A stretch of DNA of 64,000 nt. It comes from Arthrobacter sp. ISL-72 (GTDB lineage: Bacteria; Actinomycetota; Actinomycetes; Actinomycetales; Micrococcaceae). Position numbers and translations under genes: made by a program. The DNA is taken from assembly GCF_018613755.1 (NCBI RefSeq), contig NZ_JAGGPP010000004.1:310001-374000 (forward strand), given 5' to 3'. The notes beneath the pieces were generated by a model. The model was given only the letters and a program-made list of their open reading frames with translations, was not told the DNA's origin and did not search any database. Positions 15,737 to 23,543 of the stretch are shown here, one piece after another (the stretch's first letter is position 1; each line of letters starts with the position of its first letter).

Positions 15737-16876
15737 TGCCGGGGCAGTCAGCAAGGCGTCCACGGCCCGCGCCGAGGCGTGCACGTCGTGAGCCAAGAGC
15801 TGCGTGTAGACATCCAGCGTCGTCACTGCCGAGCTGTGGCCCGCAATCTGCTGGACAACTTTCACATGCTGTCCAGTGCTTATCGCCAGCGTGACGGCGG
15901 TACGCCGCAAGTCGTGAAAAACCATGGAGGGGAATTTCGGATCTAGCGTTTGGCATCGCTCCACTGCTGGATGGAATACCCGGCGTGCAAAGTTGGATGA
16001 CCTCAATTCAGTACCGGACGGCGACGTGAAGACCAGGGCATCGGCAGATGCGCCCTTGACGTGCGCCTCAAGGTCTACCGCGACAGAGGCAGGAATCGGG
16101 ACAGTGCGGGGCTTGCGCCCCTTGGTCGTCTCCCTAAACTCCAGCCGCCCATCCACAGGCACAAGGGTTGTCCGCACTTCGACTTGCGCCTCGTCGGCGT
16201 CCAACGAAAGAGCGCCAACCTTGAGGCCCGAGACCTCGGACCATCTAAGCCCCGTGGTGCCAGCAAAACGGATCAGAAGCCCGTAGGCGTCGTGTGACGC
16301 CTTCTCATAGCGACCGCCTGCTGCGGCCTGCTCCGCGAGCTTCATTAGCTGCGGGGCGGTCAATGCGGCAGGTTCCCTGACGGGGGCTGGTGTAGGCACG
16401 TTATTGATCGTGGCATTACGGGCTGGATTAGCGGCGAGGTAGCCGCTATCCACTGCGAATTGAAGCATCCGGCCAAGCTGTCGATACGCCCTGCGGCGGG
16501 CGTCGTCCGTGTCGAAGGTTGTCAGCCATTCGTTGATCACGGGCAGCGTGACGCTGGCCAACGTGCGGTGCTCAAGGTGGGGCCTCATGTGCTTTTCGTA
16601 TACGCGCCGATAACCGGCGACCGTTACGGGCGACGTGGGCCGCTGACCCCGTGCGCCCACACGCTCTATCCGATCAAGCCACGCTAGGTAGTGATCATGA
16701 AACCTGATCTTGCCACCCTTGCGGGTGTCGATTAGCGTACCTCCGGCCTTGGCTGTGTTGATCTGCAACTCGTGCGCCAAAGCCTCAGTTTTGGTCCTGA
16801 ACTGCTTGTAGGTGCGCTTGCCATCCACGCGATAGTCGTGTCGCCACTTCCCGTTTTCAAGTTTGTTGATTGCCAT
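15725..16876 (-). CDS. Tyrosine-family site-specific integrase
   Basis: The 383-residue integrase has an N-terminal arm-binding region (~1-60), a SAM-like core-binding domain (~58-150) and a catalytic domain with the complete set: Arg211 (TGLRWSEV), Lys252, His321 and Arg324 (HDLRRTAV), His347 (AGHSS) and Tyr357 (DVYTQL). I start at ATG 16876 (MAINKLENGKW); the frame extends 27 codons upstream with unlikely sequence. It reads toward the left attachment site, 80 bases beyond its stop, and should catalyse insertion into and excision from the tRNA-Met gene. Confidence 0.93.
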   Translation of the reverse strand: MAINKLENGKWRHDYRVDGKRTYKQFRTKTEALAHELQINTAKAGGTLIDTRKGGKIRFHDHYLAWLDRIERVGARGQRPTSPVTVAGYRRVYEKHMRPHLEHRTLASVTLPVINEWLTTFDTDDARRRAYRQLGRMLQFAVDSGYLAANPARNATINNVPTPAPVREPAALTAPQLMKLAEQAAAGGRYEKASHDAYGLLIRFAGTTGLRWSEVSGLKVGALSLDADEAQVEVRTTLVPVDGRLEFRETTKGRKPRTVPIPASVAVDLEAHVKGASADALVFTSPSGTELRSSNFARRVFHPAVERCQTLDPKFPSMVFHDLRRTAVTLAISTGQHVKVVQQIAGHSSAVTTLDVYTQLLAHDVHASARAVDALLTAPAVAT

Positions 16877-17387
16877 CCCCACACAGTAGCCATAAAATCG
16901 TAAGCTCGCGAAATAGCGGCATGCAGGGGTGCGACACGCCCGCCCATCTCGCGACACGGGGGGTGCTCATCGCCGGGCGAGCACAACGCGATATGGATCC
17001 TGTGGCGCAAAATCGCTGGAATCCGGGGGATTCACTGGAGCTCTGCCTGTGGATTAACGGTGCATTAAATGACATACTTGTAATACATCGCATTTAGTGC
17101 TAGGGAGCGCCTTGCACTACATGTAGGATTAGCAGAGCTTGACAGGGAACAGTGAGTGCGCTAGGCGAGGAACGCCAGCGCCCCTGACTCCCCGTTGTAG
17201 TTACCGATCAGGATCACTGGTCAGGATTCCGTCCTCCTAAGTTAGTTCCGCAGCCCCCTTTATCCGGCGCGGTGCTTGGGAGCCATCCGAATCCCAGCGT
17301 CCCCACCATCACGCGCCCTCTGTAGGGCGCTCCATCAGCACTGCCGCATGCCCCATTAGGCATAGGCCCTTAGTACCGGAGTTTTGT
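16877..17387. other. Intergenic control region of the element
   Basis: This 511-bp region separates the divergent integrase and HTH genes. It contains an imperfect inverted repeat GCATTAAATG (17062-17071)/CATTTAGTGC (17091-17100) around an A+T-rich core (ATACTTGTAATACAT), and the near-direct repeat GATCAGGA...GGTCAGGA around 17210-17225. These are plausible promoter and Xis/regulator sites. No gene is recognisable. Confidence 0.45.
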
Positions 17388-17609
17388 TTGCACTCGTCCA
17401 CCATCATGCCCATGGTCGTCCAAGCGCGGGAGGTTACCGCGTCCATCTACCTGAGCCGCCGCGAGGCGTCTCAGTACATGTGCGTTAGTGAAAAGTTCCT
17501 AGCCACGCATCTGTCGGACGGCCCCAAGCGCATGCGCATCGGGTCCAAGATCATCTATCGCCTCTCGGATATTGAGGACTGGATGCGCCAGCAGGAAGTA
17601 AGCCGGTGA
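17388..17609 (+). CDS. AlpA/excisionase-like helix-turn-helix protein
   Basis: This 73-residue protein contains IYLSRREASQYMCVSEKFLA followed by RIGSKIIYRLSDIEDWM, the MerR_17/AlpA winged-helix pattern with the closing Y-R-x-x-D-I-x-x-W-M. The TTG at 17388 has CGGAG seven bases upstream; ATGs at 17406 and 17412 are alternatives. Divergent to the integrase, it probably acts as recombination directionality factor or as activator of the integrase promoter. Confidence 0.75.
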   Translation: MHSSTIMPMVVQAREVTASIYLSRREASQYMCVSEKFLATHLSDGPKRMRIGSKIIYRLSDIEDWMRQQEVSR

Positions 17610-17824
17610 TCAGGGTCCGCTTCGCTAGGGCTACGCGGCCCGCAAGTGGAGGCCACAACCCCAGTAGCCCTAATCATGCAACGGCACCTCCGAGCAGTGG
17701 CAGTGGGCAGGAATCCCCGCTAGCACTGGGGAGCTGGCCACGTTCCGGGCCAGAAACAGTGCAAGTTTCTTGGACACGTTTCTTGGACAAGATCGGCGGC
17801 AAATGGGCAGACCAAAAACCCTGA
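17606..17824 (+). CDS. Possible 72-residue protein overlapping the HTH gene
   Basis: GTG 17606 lies in a GTGA overlap with the HTH gene stop, which favours coupled translation. The product is Ser/Pro/Gly-rich with a final segment SWTRFLDKIGGKWADQKP. No family is recognised. The 3' part contains a 12-bp direct repeat (GTTTCTTGGACA at 17765-17776 and 17778-17789) and overlaps the HNH gene start, so coding is uncertain. Confidence 0.3.
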   Translation: MIRVRFARATRPASGGHNPSSPNHATAPPSSGSGQESPLALGSWPRSGPETVQVSWTRFLDKIGGKWADQKP

Positions 17825-18510
17825 GCAAATGCAAAATCAAGGGCTGCGGCAAGGATGCCGCCAGCCGTGATAGGTGCTGGACCCATTACAAGCAATGGGA
17901 CCGGGCATACGGCCACCTGCGTTGTCACTGGCCCGGTTGCCGCACACACCAGGACGACGGCGGACGACGGATGAACGGCGTCTTTTTGTGTAGACGCCAC
18001 GAACACGAGCACCTACGGATCACGCAACAGGCACTAGCCCTGAACCTTGAGCGCTTGGGCCACGGCCTCACTGCCGATGCCAATGGCTGTTGGCTGTGGC
18101 ATGGACCGGCCAACGATGGCGGTTACGGGCTGTTTGTTCCCGAGGGTGCGAACACTGCCAAGTGGTACGCGCACCGCGTTGCGTGGGGCCTACTCATCGG
18201 CGGTCACAGGCCCGGCCTTGAGTTGGACCACCGAACATGCAAACGCCGTAACTGTGTGAACCCGCTCCATCTGGAGCCGGTCACCACAAGCACCAACCAA
18301 AGGCGAAAGCGAATCGGCCCTGAATGGGCATGGATCAATCCAGACGCCGCTGCCTCCCCCAACATCCATGAGTTTGCCGAGCGCCACGGCTTACCCATGC
18401 CAGACCATGGCGCACCAACCACAATCAGAAAGACCCGATGCACGACGCCCCCGAAACTCTCAGCCAAGCCCGAGAGTTTGACAAGACCAACGCCCACTAT
18501 CGCCGCCTAG
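17803..18510 (+). CDS. HNH endonuclease
   Basis: The 235-residue protein begins MGRPKTLSKCKIKGCGKDA with a Cys-rich N-terminal zinc-binding region (CKIKGC...C, CHWPGC...C). The HNH_3 core follows: YAHRVAW, then ELDHRTCKRRNCVNPLHLEPV with the His-Asn-His nuclease residues. A charged tail completes it. HNH enzymes of this type are common in actinophages and small mobile elements, where they act as homing, packaging or defence nucleases. The role here is not fixed. It overlaps the next gene. Confidence 0.82.
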   Translation: MGRPKTLSKCKIKGCGKDAASRDRCWTHYKQWDRAYGHLRCHWPGCRTHQDDGGRRMNGVFLCRRHEHEHLRITQQALALNLERLGHGLTADANGCWLWHGPANDGGYGLFVPEGANTAKWYAHRVAWGLLIGGHRPGLELDHRTCKRRNCVNPLHLEPVTTSTNQRRKRIGPEWAWINPDAAASPNIHEFAERHGLPMPDHGAPTTIRKTRCTTPPKLSAKPESLTRPTPTIAA

Positions 18511-18713
18511 GACTTTGCAGCCGCTGTGCACCACAAGCGGCGGACGGCCACGCCATTGGATTCAGCGCCGTACACCAGCCATGTTCCCCGTGCCTGCCGC
18601 TGATCTCTCGTTTTCCAAAGCAGGAGGTGAACCAGTGGCGTAGCCATGGCCGCCGATCTGTACGGACGCCATCCGCTGGCATGCCGGTGATCACCTCCCC
18701 CGCGCGGATTTGA
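18438..18713 (+). CDS. Small Cys-rich (double CxxC) mobile-element protein
   Basis: This 91-residue protein starts inside the HNH 3' end in another frame. The central part YRRLGLCSRCAPQAADGHAI...HQPCSPC has two CxxC pairs typical of a zinc-binding family seen in actinobacterial plasmids and phages. The conserved core supports coding; the C-terminal tail is less convincing. The function is unknown and is probably DNA- or protein-binding. Confidence 0.6.
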   Translation: MHDAPETLSQAREFDKTNAHYRRLGLCSRCAPQAADGHAIGFSAVHQPCSPCLPLISRFPKQEVNQWRSHGRRSVRTPSAGMPVITSPARI

Positions 18714-18802
18714 GGGTGGAGACAGCGTCTCCCCCTCCCGGCACCCCAGCACAGCCCTTACCACCCTCAAACACCCCTACCAGTTTCCAAGGAGAAACAC
18801 AG

Positions 18803-19498
18803 ATGAGCACCACCAAGAACACCGCCAAGAACACCGCCGCTATCAAGGCGGCGGAGCAGGCCATCACCGAGGCCGAGGCCAAGCACGCGGCGTTGCTGGC
18901 CGAGTCCACCGCCGCCGAGGAAAACGTGACCAAGGCGCAGGCCGAGCTTCACCGGATCGAGCAGTGCATTGCCAACGATGACCCGAAAGCCGGTTTGGAG
19001 GAACTGACCAAGACGGATACTGAGTTGCGTTTCCACAAGCTCCAAGCGAAAGCCAAGGCACGTGCCGCCCGCTTTGCTGGCGGTGCTGTTGCCACCGCAC
19101 GAACCGCGCTCATCCTGGCGCGTCTCGAAGCTGGAGAGTATGGCATTGCCGCCGACAAGCTGACCGCCGAGGCCGAAGCCCTCGCCTCCAAGATTGCCGG
19201 ACTTCTGCAGGATTACGCCGCGAAGTGCGACGCCCACAATGCGGGCAGGCTGCGACTCCTGGCCGACGCCAAGGAGTCCGACGCGGTAAACGACCAGGGC
19301 ACCGGCAACCCCGCCTCTTCTCTGGCCCATGGCCACGAGGAACGGAACCACCGCAAGCCCTTCTGGATCGAGGTTGATGGCGAGCTCGTGGCAAGTGACA
19401 TCGGCACCGAATACAGGCTGGGCCGGGTGCAGGAGCGGGCCAAGCTCATCGTTGAACATCACGAAAAGCTAGCAGCAAACGTTATCCAGTTCTTCTAG
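18803..19498 (+). CDS. Coiled-coil protein of unknown function
   Basis: The 231-residue protein starts at MSTTKNTAKNT behind a strong AAGGAG. It has a long Ala/Glu/Lys-rich coiled coil (~10-150) and a C-terminal globular part (PFWIEVDGELVASDIGTEYR). No family is recognised. It resembles scaffold-like or structural accessory proteins of phages, but there is no capsid or portal gene nearby. A terminator follows directly. Confidence 0.7.
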   Translation: MSTTKNTAKNTAAIKAAEQAITEAEAKHAALLAESTAAEENVTKAQAELHRIEQCIANDDPKAGLEELTKTDTELRFHKLQAKAKARAARFAGGAVATARTALILARLEAGEYGIAADKLTAEAEALASKIAGLLQDYAAKCDAHNAGRLRLLADAKESDAVNDQGTGNPASSLAHGHEERNHRKPFWIEVDGELVASDIGTEYRLGRVQERAKLIVEHHEKLAANVIQFF

Positions 19499-19513
19499 GC
19501 CAAGCGGGAGACA

Positions 19514-19541
19514 AGGCGGGGCTTTGCGGCCCCGCCTTTCC
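19514..19541 (+). terminator. Terminator after the coiled-coil gene
   Basis: AAGGCGGGGC and GCCCCGCCTT form a strong stem around a short loop (TTTGCG), with T residues following. It closes the plus-strand operon of the element. Confidence 0.8.
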
Positions 19542-19636
19542 GCATTTACTCGGCTTTTTATCCTGTAAAAAATGCCGGCGGCTAAGACCAGCGGGGGCGG
19601 CGGGAAAATCGCCAAGGGGTCCCTCCCCCTCCCCTA

Positions 19637-20791
19637 CTAGTTCGCTGGGACCAAGTCAGGCGCAGGCTGCATGAATCCAGCCTCATCCACTAGGCGCGCC
19701 CATTCATCAATGACGCTCTGACCATCCGCGATACTCTTCATCCCGGCATCGAACCGCTTGAACGAGGGGCGGAGGTCCCTGCTGTAGTTCGCGTAGCTTC
19801 TGGCCATTGCCCCGACAGTTGACACGGTGGCCGATGTCGAAGCTGACGTTGCCGCCATCTCCTTGATCGACGCAAACTGTGTGCGCGCAGTTTCTGCCGC
19901 GTCTGATCCAGGCTCCGCAAGCTTTGAGACTTCGATCATTGCCCTAACCATTGGATCGATAGTCATGAGGCGGCTGATGTATTCGGCACCTCGTTCTTCA
20001 AGCGCGACTGTCGTCGGTTCTAGCTTCTTCGCCATGTTCCGAAACACGAGAATTCGCTGAGCGAAGGGCTTATCGCTTACTTCGCTGAGGTCCGAAGCAC
20101 CTTCGTTCATAATGGCGGTAAAGTCTTGGAGGAGCGGAGGAATACTATTTACGGTCTCAAGCCATTCCTCTGATACTGGTTGAAAATCCGCGATCAGGTC
20201 CAGAAGGCCAGGGGCGTCTTCGTTCTCTTCCGTCTCTTCGTGGACCTCGGAGTAATGCGTGACGGCGTCCGTCGAAGGCCGTGACTCAACGAGTTCGGAC
20301 AGTTCTTTGAGGCGCAAGGCGAGCTTGTTAACCGCTCGCCGGTACATGGGACCGTCCTCATCCTCAAATCGAAGGGCTTCCCAGTCCTCAAACTGTGTCG
20401 AGGCAACCAAAGCCTTGATGTCGTCCGTGCTGTCTTCTTTCAAATCTGGCACAGGGATGTAGCGGATGGCGAGTATGTATTCCGACACGCCAAGCGACTT
20501 CGCTGTGTTGACGAACGTCAAGAACTCCTTGCGGCACTCCTTGCTGTCAATGAAGTTTGGAGTAATTACGGGGATGTAGAAAGTGGTCGTCTGTAGCGAT
20601 TCACTAATCCGGCCCCGCCACTGCTGGCCCCAGGAGAGACTCGTGCGGTCGACAAAAATTTCCAACTCCTGCGTCGTAAGAGCTTGATACTCAAGACGAA
20701 TCTTCTCCGCTAGGCGTGTGACGCGACCTCCGTCTGCTTTGTCGTCCAAATGCGCATATCCCCAAAATCCTGCATTGCTTGTATCAGTCAT
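19637..20791 (-). CDS. TIR-domain protein (candidate defence effector)
   Basis: The 384-residue protein has an N-terminal TIR_2 domain (~5-125): FWGYAHLDD, LEIFVDRTSLSWGQQW, the I-S-E-S-L helix, FYIPVITPNFIDS, and ECRKEF with a conserved Cys86 and Glu89 at the NAD-cleavage glutamate position of TIR enzymes. The remaining ~250 residues are helical, acidic in the middle, and unlike known partners. Bacterial TIR proteins usually hydrolyse NAD+ or make cyclic-ADPR-type signals during phage infection. It stands alone on the minus strand, visibly lower in GC than its neighbours, with its own terminator-bounded slot. It looks like acquired cargo; the defence role is inference. Confidence 0.82.
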   Translation of the reverse strand: MTDTSNAGFWGYAHLDDKADGGRVTRLAEKIRLEYQALTTQELEIFVDRTSLSWGQQWRGRISESLQTTTFYIPVITPNFIDSKECRKEFLTFVNTAKSLGVSEYILAIRYIPVPDLKEDSTDDIKALVASTQFEDWEALRFEDEDGPMYRRAVNKLALRLKELSELVESRPSTDAVTHYSEVHEETEENEDAPGLLDLIADFQPVSEEWLETVNSIPPLLQDFTAIMNEGASDLSEVSDKPFAQRILVFRNMAKKLEPTTVALEERGAEYISRLMTIDPMVRAMIEVSKLAEPGSDAAETARTQFASIKEMAATSASTSATVSTVGAMARSYANYSRDLRPSFKRFDAGMKSIADGQSVIDEWARLVDEAGFMQPAPDLVPAN

Positions 20792-20867
20792 GGGGCCCAG
20801 TGTATGTAGCTCACCACCGTTTTCCCTTTAGGCACTCACCCTTTAATCAAACGATTAGCAGATTAGT

Positions 20868-20895
20868 CATACAGCAAGGGTTCCCTTGTTGTATG
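20868..20895. promoter_or_regulatory. 13-bp-arm inverted repeat before the serine recombinase
   Basis: CATACAGCAAGGG (20868-20880) and CCCTTGTTGTATG (20883-20895) pair with one mismatch around TT, eight bases before the recombinase ATG. It may be an autoregulatory operator or the recombinase's own crossover site. Confidence 0.6.
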
Positions 20896-20903
20896 ATCGA
20901 GCT

Positions 20904-21572
20904 ATGACCACCACCGAAACACCACTCCAGATACTGGGCTATGTCCGCGTGTCCACGGACAAGCAGGACATCGGCCCAGAGGTACAGATTGACGAGCTGC
21001 GGGCCGAAGCCAAGCGCATGGGCTATGAGCTCCACATCGTGCGCGAGGACGCCGCCAGCGCCGCCACAGTGGCTAAGCGCCCCCTCATGGTGCAAGCGCT
21101 GGCCGATATGAAAGCTGGCAAGTACCACGGACTCATGGTGTCCAAGCTGGACCGGCTCAGCCGCAACATGGAGGACGGCACGCGGCTACTGGCAGACTCC
21201 CAACGGCAGGGCTGGCGGATCATCTGTCTTGACCTGGGCGTGGATACTGCCAGCATCATGGGCGCTGGCATGTACAACATGGCGCTCAACTTTGCTGAGA
21301 TTGAGCGCAAGTTCATAGGCAAGCGGACCAAGGACGCCATGGCAAAGCTTGGCGAGACCAAGCACATGGGCCGCAAGCGGCAACTTCCGGCTGAGACAGT
21401 GGAGCGGATCAAGGCGGCACGAGCCAGCGGTGCCAGCATGGCGAAGATCGCCGCCGCTCTGAATGAGGATGACGTGCCCACGTCACAAGGCGGGGCAAAG
21501 TGGTACGCCTCCAGCGTGAAAGCCGTACTGGACAGCACCGCGCGGGAATCCTTGCAGGGATTCACCGCCTGA
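20904..21572 (+). CDS. Serine recombinase (resolvase/invertase family)
   Basis: The 222-residue protein has the resolvase N-terminal domain with catalytic Ser in GYVRVSTDKQD, the Arg-rich active-site segment SKLDRLSRNMEDG, and the long helix (NFAEIERKFIGKRTKDAM). A C-terminal helix-turn-helix follows (AKIAAALNEDDVPTSQGG). ATG 20904 is chosen. It is small-resolvase size, so it more likely resolves or inverts DNA than integrates it. It gives the element a second recombination system beside the tyrosine integrase. Confidence 0.88.
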   Translation: MTTTETPLQILGYVRVSTDKQDIGPEVQIDELRAEAKRMGYELHIVREDAASAATVAKRPLMVQALADMKAGKYHGLMVSKLDRLSRNMEDGTRLLADSQRQGWRIICLDLGVDTASIMGAGMYNMALNFAEIERKFIGKRTKDAMAKLGETKHMGRKRQLPAETVERIKAARASGASMAKIAAALNEDDVPTSQGGAKWYASSVKAVLDSTARESLQGFTA

Positions 21573-21600
21573 ACCGGGGCAGCTGAGGCCTCAAGGCGAA

Positions 21601-21625
21601 GTAGCCAGTAGCCATTTAGTAGCCA
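21601..21625. promoter_or_regulatory. Right integrase arm-type sites (GTAGCCA)
   Basis: GTAGCCA occurs at 21601-21607, 21608-21614 and 21619-21625. The last two copies are 11 bp apart, matching the 11-bp spacing of the first two copies at the left end (15688 and 15699). Confidence 0.6.
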
Positions 21626-21701
21626 CCACTCAGAGAAGTGGATAGTTTTTGGGGGAATGCAGGAGACTCCCGATCTGTCAAGCATTTTCTTTTGAGCAAT
21701 G

Positions 21702-21735
21702 AAAAACCCCCGGAATCTCAAGGAATCCGGGGGTC
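21702..21735 (-). terminator. Terminator downstream of tRNA-Met
   Basis: ACCCCCGGA (21706-21714) pairs with TCCGGGGGT (21726-21734). On the minus strand the stem is followed by a run of five T, placing it directly after the tRNA-Met 3' end. It lies inside the element, so it arrived with it. Confidence 0.75.
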
Positions 21736-21741
21736 TTTCTA

Positions 21742-21787
21742 TGTAGCGGTGGGGAGGCTCGATCTCCCGACCTCACGATTATGAGTC
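21742..21787. repeat. Right attachment repeat within tRNA-Met
   Basis: This is an identical 46-bp copy of 15600-15645. It covers the 3' half of the tRNA gene, so integration leaves a functional tRNA. Confidence 0.92.
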
Positions 21788-21817
21788 GTGCGCTCTAACC
21801 AACTGAGCTACACCGCC
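21744..21817 (-). tRNA. tRNA-Met (anticodon CAU)
   Basis: The minus strand folds as a cloverleaf. The acceptor 5' strand GGCGGTG (21817-21811) pairs with CACCGCT, and the D arm is TAGCTCAGTTGGTTAGAGC. The anticodon stem-loop is CACGACTCATAATCGTG with CAT, and the T arm is present. CCA is not encoded. It is the integration site of the 6.2-kb element. Confidence 0.93.
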
Positions 21818-21878
21818 ACGAATGAGAAAAACCTGCATCAAGCCGGTCAAAACCGCCTTGACACAGGCCCTCATTCAG

Positions 21879-21950
21879 AGCCCCCCACCGGAATCGATCC
21901 GGTGACCTCGTTCTTACCAAGAACGCGCTCTACCACTGAGCTAGGGGGGC
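21879..21950 (-). tRNA. tRNA-Thr (anticodon GGU)
   Basis: The minus strand gives acceptor GCCCCCC/GGGGGGC, D arm TAGCTCAGTGGTAGAGC, anticodon loop CTTGGTAA with GGT, and T arm CCGGATCGATTCCGG. It lies 61 bases upstream of tRNA-Met and is probably cotranscribed with it. Confidence 0.93.
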
Positions 21951-22263
21951 AACGAGTAAATACTCTACCGGAAGATTCCGCTCCCAACAAATCGGCGGCA
22001 GGGCGGCTTCGGAAAGTAGGACCACGAGCCGGAAAGTGCCCCGGAAGTGCGGAAAAGCGCGGAAATCCAAGGGCGCCGTAGCCACCGGGGACCGCCGCCG
22101 AGGGCAGCAGCATCCGGCTCGAGTAAGCGATGTGACGATGAACATACTGCTGACTGCGGGAGGCTTGCACGCTAGGCTCAGGGTCTGACCGCCCGCTTGG
22201 GCCCAAACCGCCCGGACGCTTCGACCAGGGCCGAAAAACGCCGGCTGAGCAGAGAGGCCAGCC
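21951..22263. other. Gene-free stretch upstream of the tRNAs and P450
   Basis: This 313-bp divergent region should hold the tRNA promoter (minus) and the P450 promoter (plus). I see no gene or clear repeat in it. Confidence 0.5.
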
Positions 22264-23430
22264 ATGGACTTCCTATCGGATGCTGAACCTGCGCTGAATC
22301 CGTTCCCGCAGTACGAAAGGATGCGGGCAGCTGCTCCCGTCTTCCGTGATGAGCAGTCCGGGAGCTGGCATGTCTTCCGGTATGACGACGTGCAGCGCGT
22401 GCTCTCCGAACATGCGACGTTGTCCTCCAGGATGGGCGGCGACGACCCATCGGAGACAGGCCAGCTGTTCGCGGCGAGCCTGATCACGACTGATCCGCCC
22501 CGGCACCGGCAACTGCGTTCCCTGGTGACGCAGGCGTTCACCCCCAAGGCAGTCGATGCACTGGCTCCACGCTTCGCAACACTGACGGAGGAACTGCTGG
22601 ACCGGATCGCTCCCACCGGAACAGCCGACCTCATCGAGGAGTTGGCGTACCCCCTGCCGGTGATCGTGATAGCGGAACTCATGGGCGTGCCCGCCGAGGA
22701 CCGGGACCGCTTCAAGCTCTGGTCCGATGTCATCGTGAGCCAGACACGGACCGGAGCGGAGAACGCCGACCACCGCGCCACCAACCGGGAAATGACCGAG
22801 TACTTCCTGGCCCTGATCGAACACCGTAGACGCGAGCCCGGAAATGACCTGATCAGCAACTTGCTGGCAGCCGAGATCGAAGGCCGGAAACTGAACGTGG
22901 CGGAGCTCCTGGGCTTCTGCAGCCTCCTGCTCGTCGCCGGGAATGAAACAACCACCAACCTGATCGGCAACGCGGTCCTGAGCTTCACGGAAACTCCGGG
23001 AACAATCGAACGGCTCCTCACCGAGCCGTCCCTCCTCCCCCAGGCGATTGAGGAAGTACTGCGCTACCGTTCTCCGGTCCAGTCCATGTACCGGGTGGCC
23101 GCTGCCGGTACGAAGGTTGGCGACACCGAGATCCCGGTAGGCTCCCCGCTGGTGGCCTGGATCGGGTCGGCGAACCGCGACGAACGGCAGTTCGAACGTC
23201 CGGATCAGTTCGATATGGACCGCGGACCGACACGGCATCTTGCCTTCGGCCACGGCATCCACTTCTGTCTCGGCGCCCCGTTGGCACGGCTCGAAGCGAA
23301 GATCGCGTTGGAAGCGGTCCTGCGCCGCCTGCCCGGCCTGGCCGTTACGCCGGGAGCCAGCCTCCGGCGAATGCAAAGCACCATCGTCTACGGGGTCAGG
23401 GAACTGCCTGTCAGCTGGCAGGGAACCTGA
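22264..23430 (+). CDS. Cytochrome P450
   Basis: The 388-residue soluble bacterial P450 has the I-helix LLLVAGNETTTN, the K-helix EEVLRYRSP (Glu-x-x-Arg) and the haem loop FGHGIHFCLGAPLARLE with Cys335 as iron ligand. Length and start are normal for CYP107-like bacterial enzymes. No ferredoxin or reductase gene is adjacent, so redox partners must come from elsewhere. The substrate is unknown. It is monocistronic, ending at a shared bidirectional terminator. Confidence 0.93.
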   Translation: MDFLSDAEPALNPFPQYERMRAAAPVFRDEQSGSWHVFRYDDVQRVLSEHATLSSRMGGDDPSETGQLFAASLITTDPPRHRQLRSLVTQAFTPKAVDALAPRFATLTEELLDRIAPTGTADLIEELAYPLPVIVIAELMGVPAEDRDRFKLWSDVIVSQTRTGAENADHRATNREMTEYFLALIEHRRREPGNDLISNLLAAEIEGRKLNVAELLGFCSLLLVAGNETTTNLIGNAVLSFTETPGTIERLLTEPSLLPQAIEEVLRYRSPVQSMYRVAAAGTKVGDTEIPVGSPLVAWIGSANRDERQFERPDQFDMDRGPTRHLAFGHGIHFCLGAPLARLEAKIALEAVLRRLPGLAVTPGASLRRMQSTIVYGVRELPVSWQGT

Positions 23431-23456
23431 CGCCCTGCCGCATCCCCCAACGCAGG

Positions 23457-23492
23457 AAGGCTCCGTCCGAATATTCGGACGGAGCCTTCCTT
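23457..23492. terminator. Bidirectional terminator between P450 and helicase genes
   Basis: AAGGCTCCGTCCGAAT pairs with ATTCGGACGGAGCCTT as a 16-bp palindrome with T/A-rich flanks, placed between convergent genes. Confidence 0.85.
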
Positions 23493-23543
23493 ATTTCAGC
23501 ATCACTGCAGCATCACTGTTGGAGCATCACTGCTGCGGAGTGG

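Larger units (their letters stand above)
15600..21787. mobile_element. 6.2-kb integrative element in tRNA-Met(CAU)
   Basis: The element is bounded by a perfect 46-bp direct repeat of the tRNA-Met 3' half (15600-15645 and 21742-21787). It has a tyrosine integrase next to the left repeat and GTAGCCA arm-type repeats inside both ends. An intact tRNA is rebuilt at the right junction. Contents are integrase, AlpA-like HTH, HNH nuclease, Cys-rich and coiled-coil small proteins, a TIR-domain protein and a serine recombinase. I see no replication, conjugation or capsid gene, so it is a cargo island or satellite that would rely on other elements for spread. Confidence 0.88.

Noticed and set aside
15600..21787. 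Element as a conjugative ICE or complete prophage
   Set aside because: No relaxase, FtsK-type translocase, replication, terminase large subunit, portal or capsid gene is present in the 6.2 kb.
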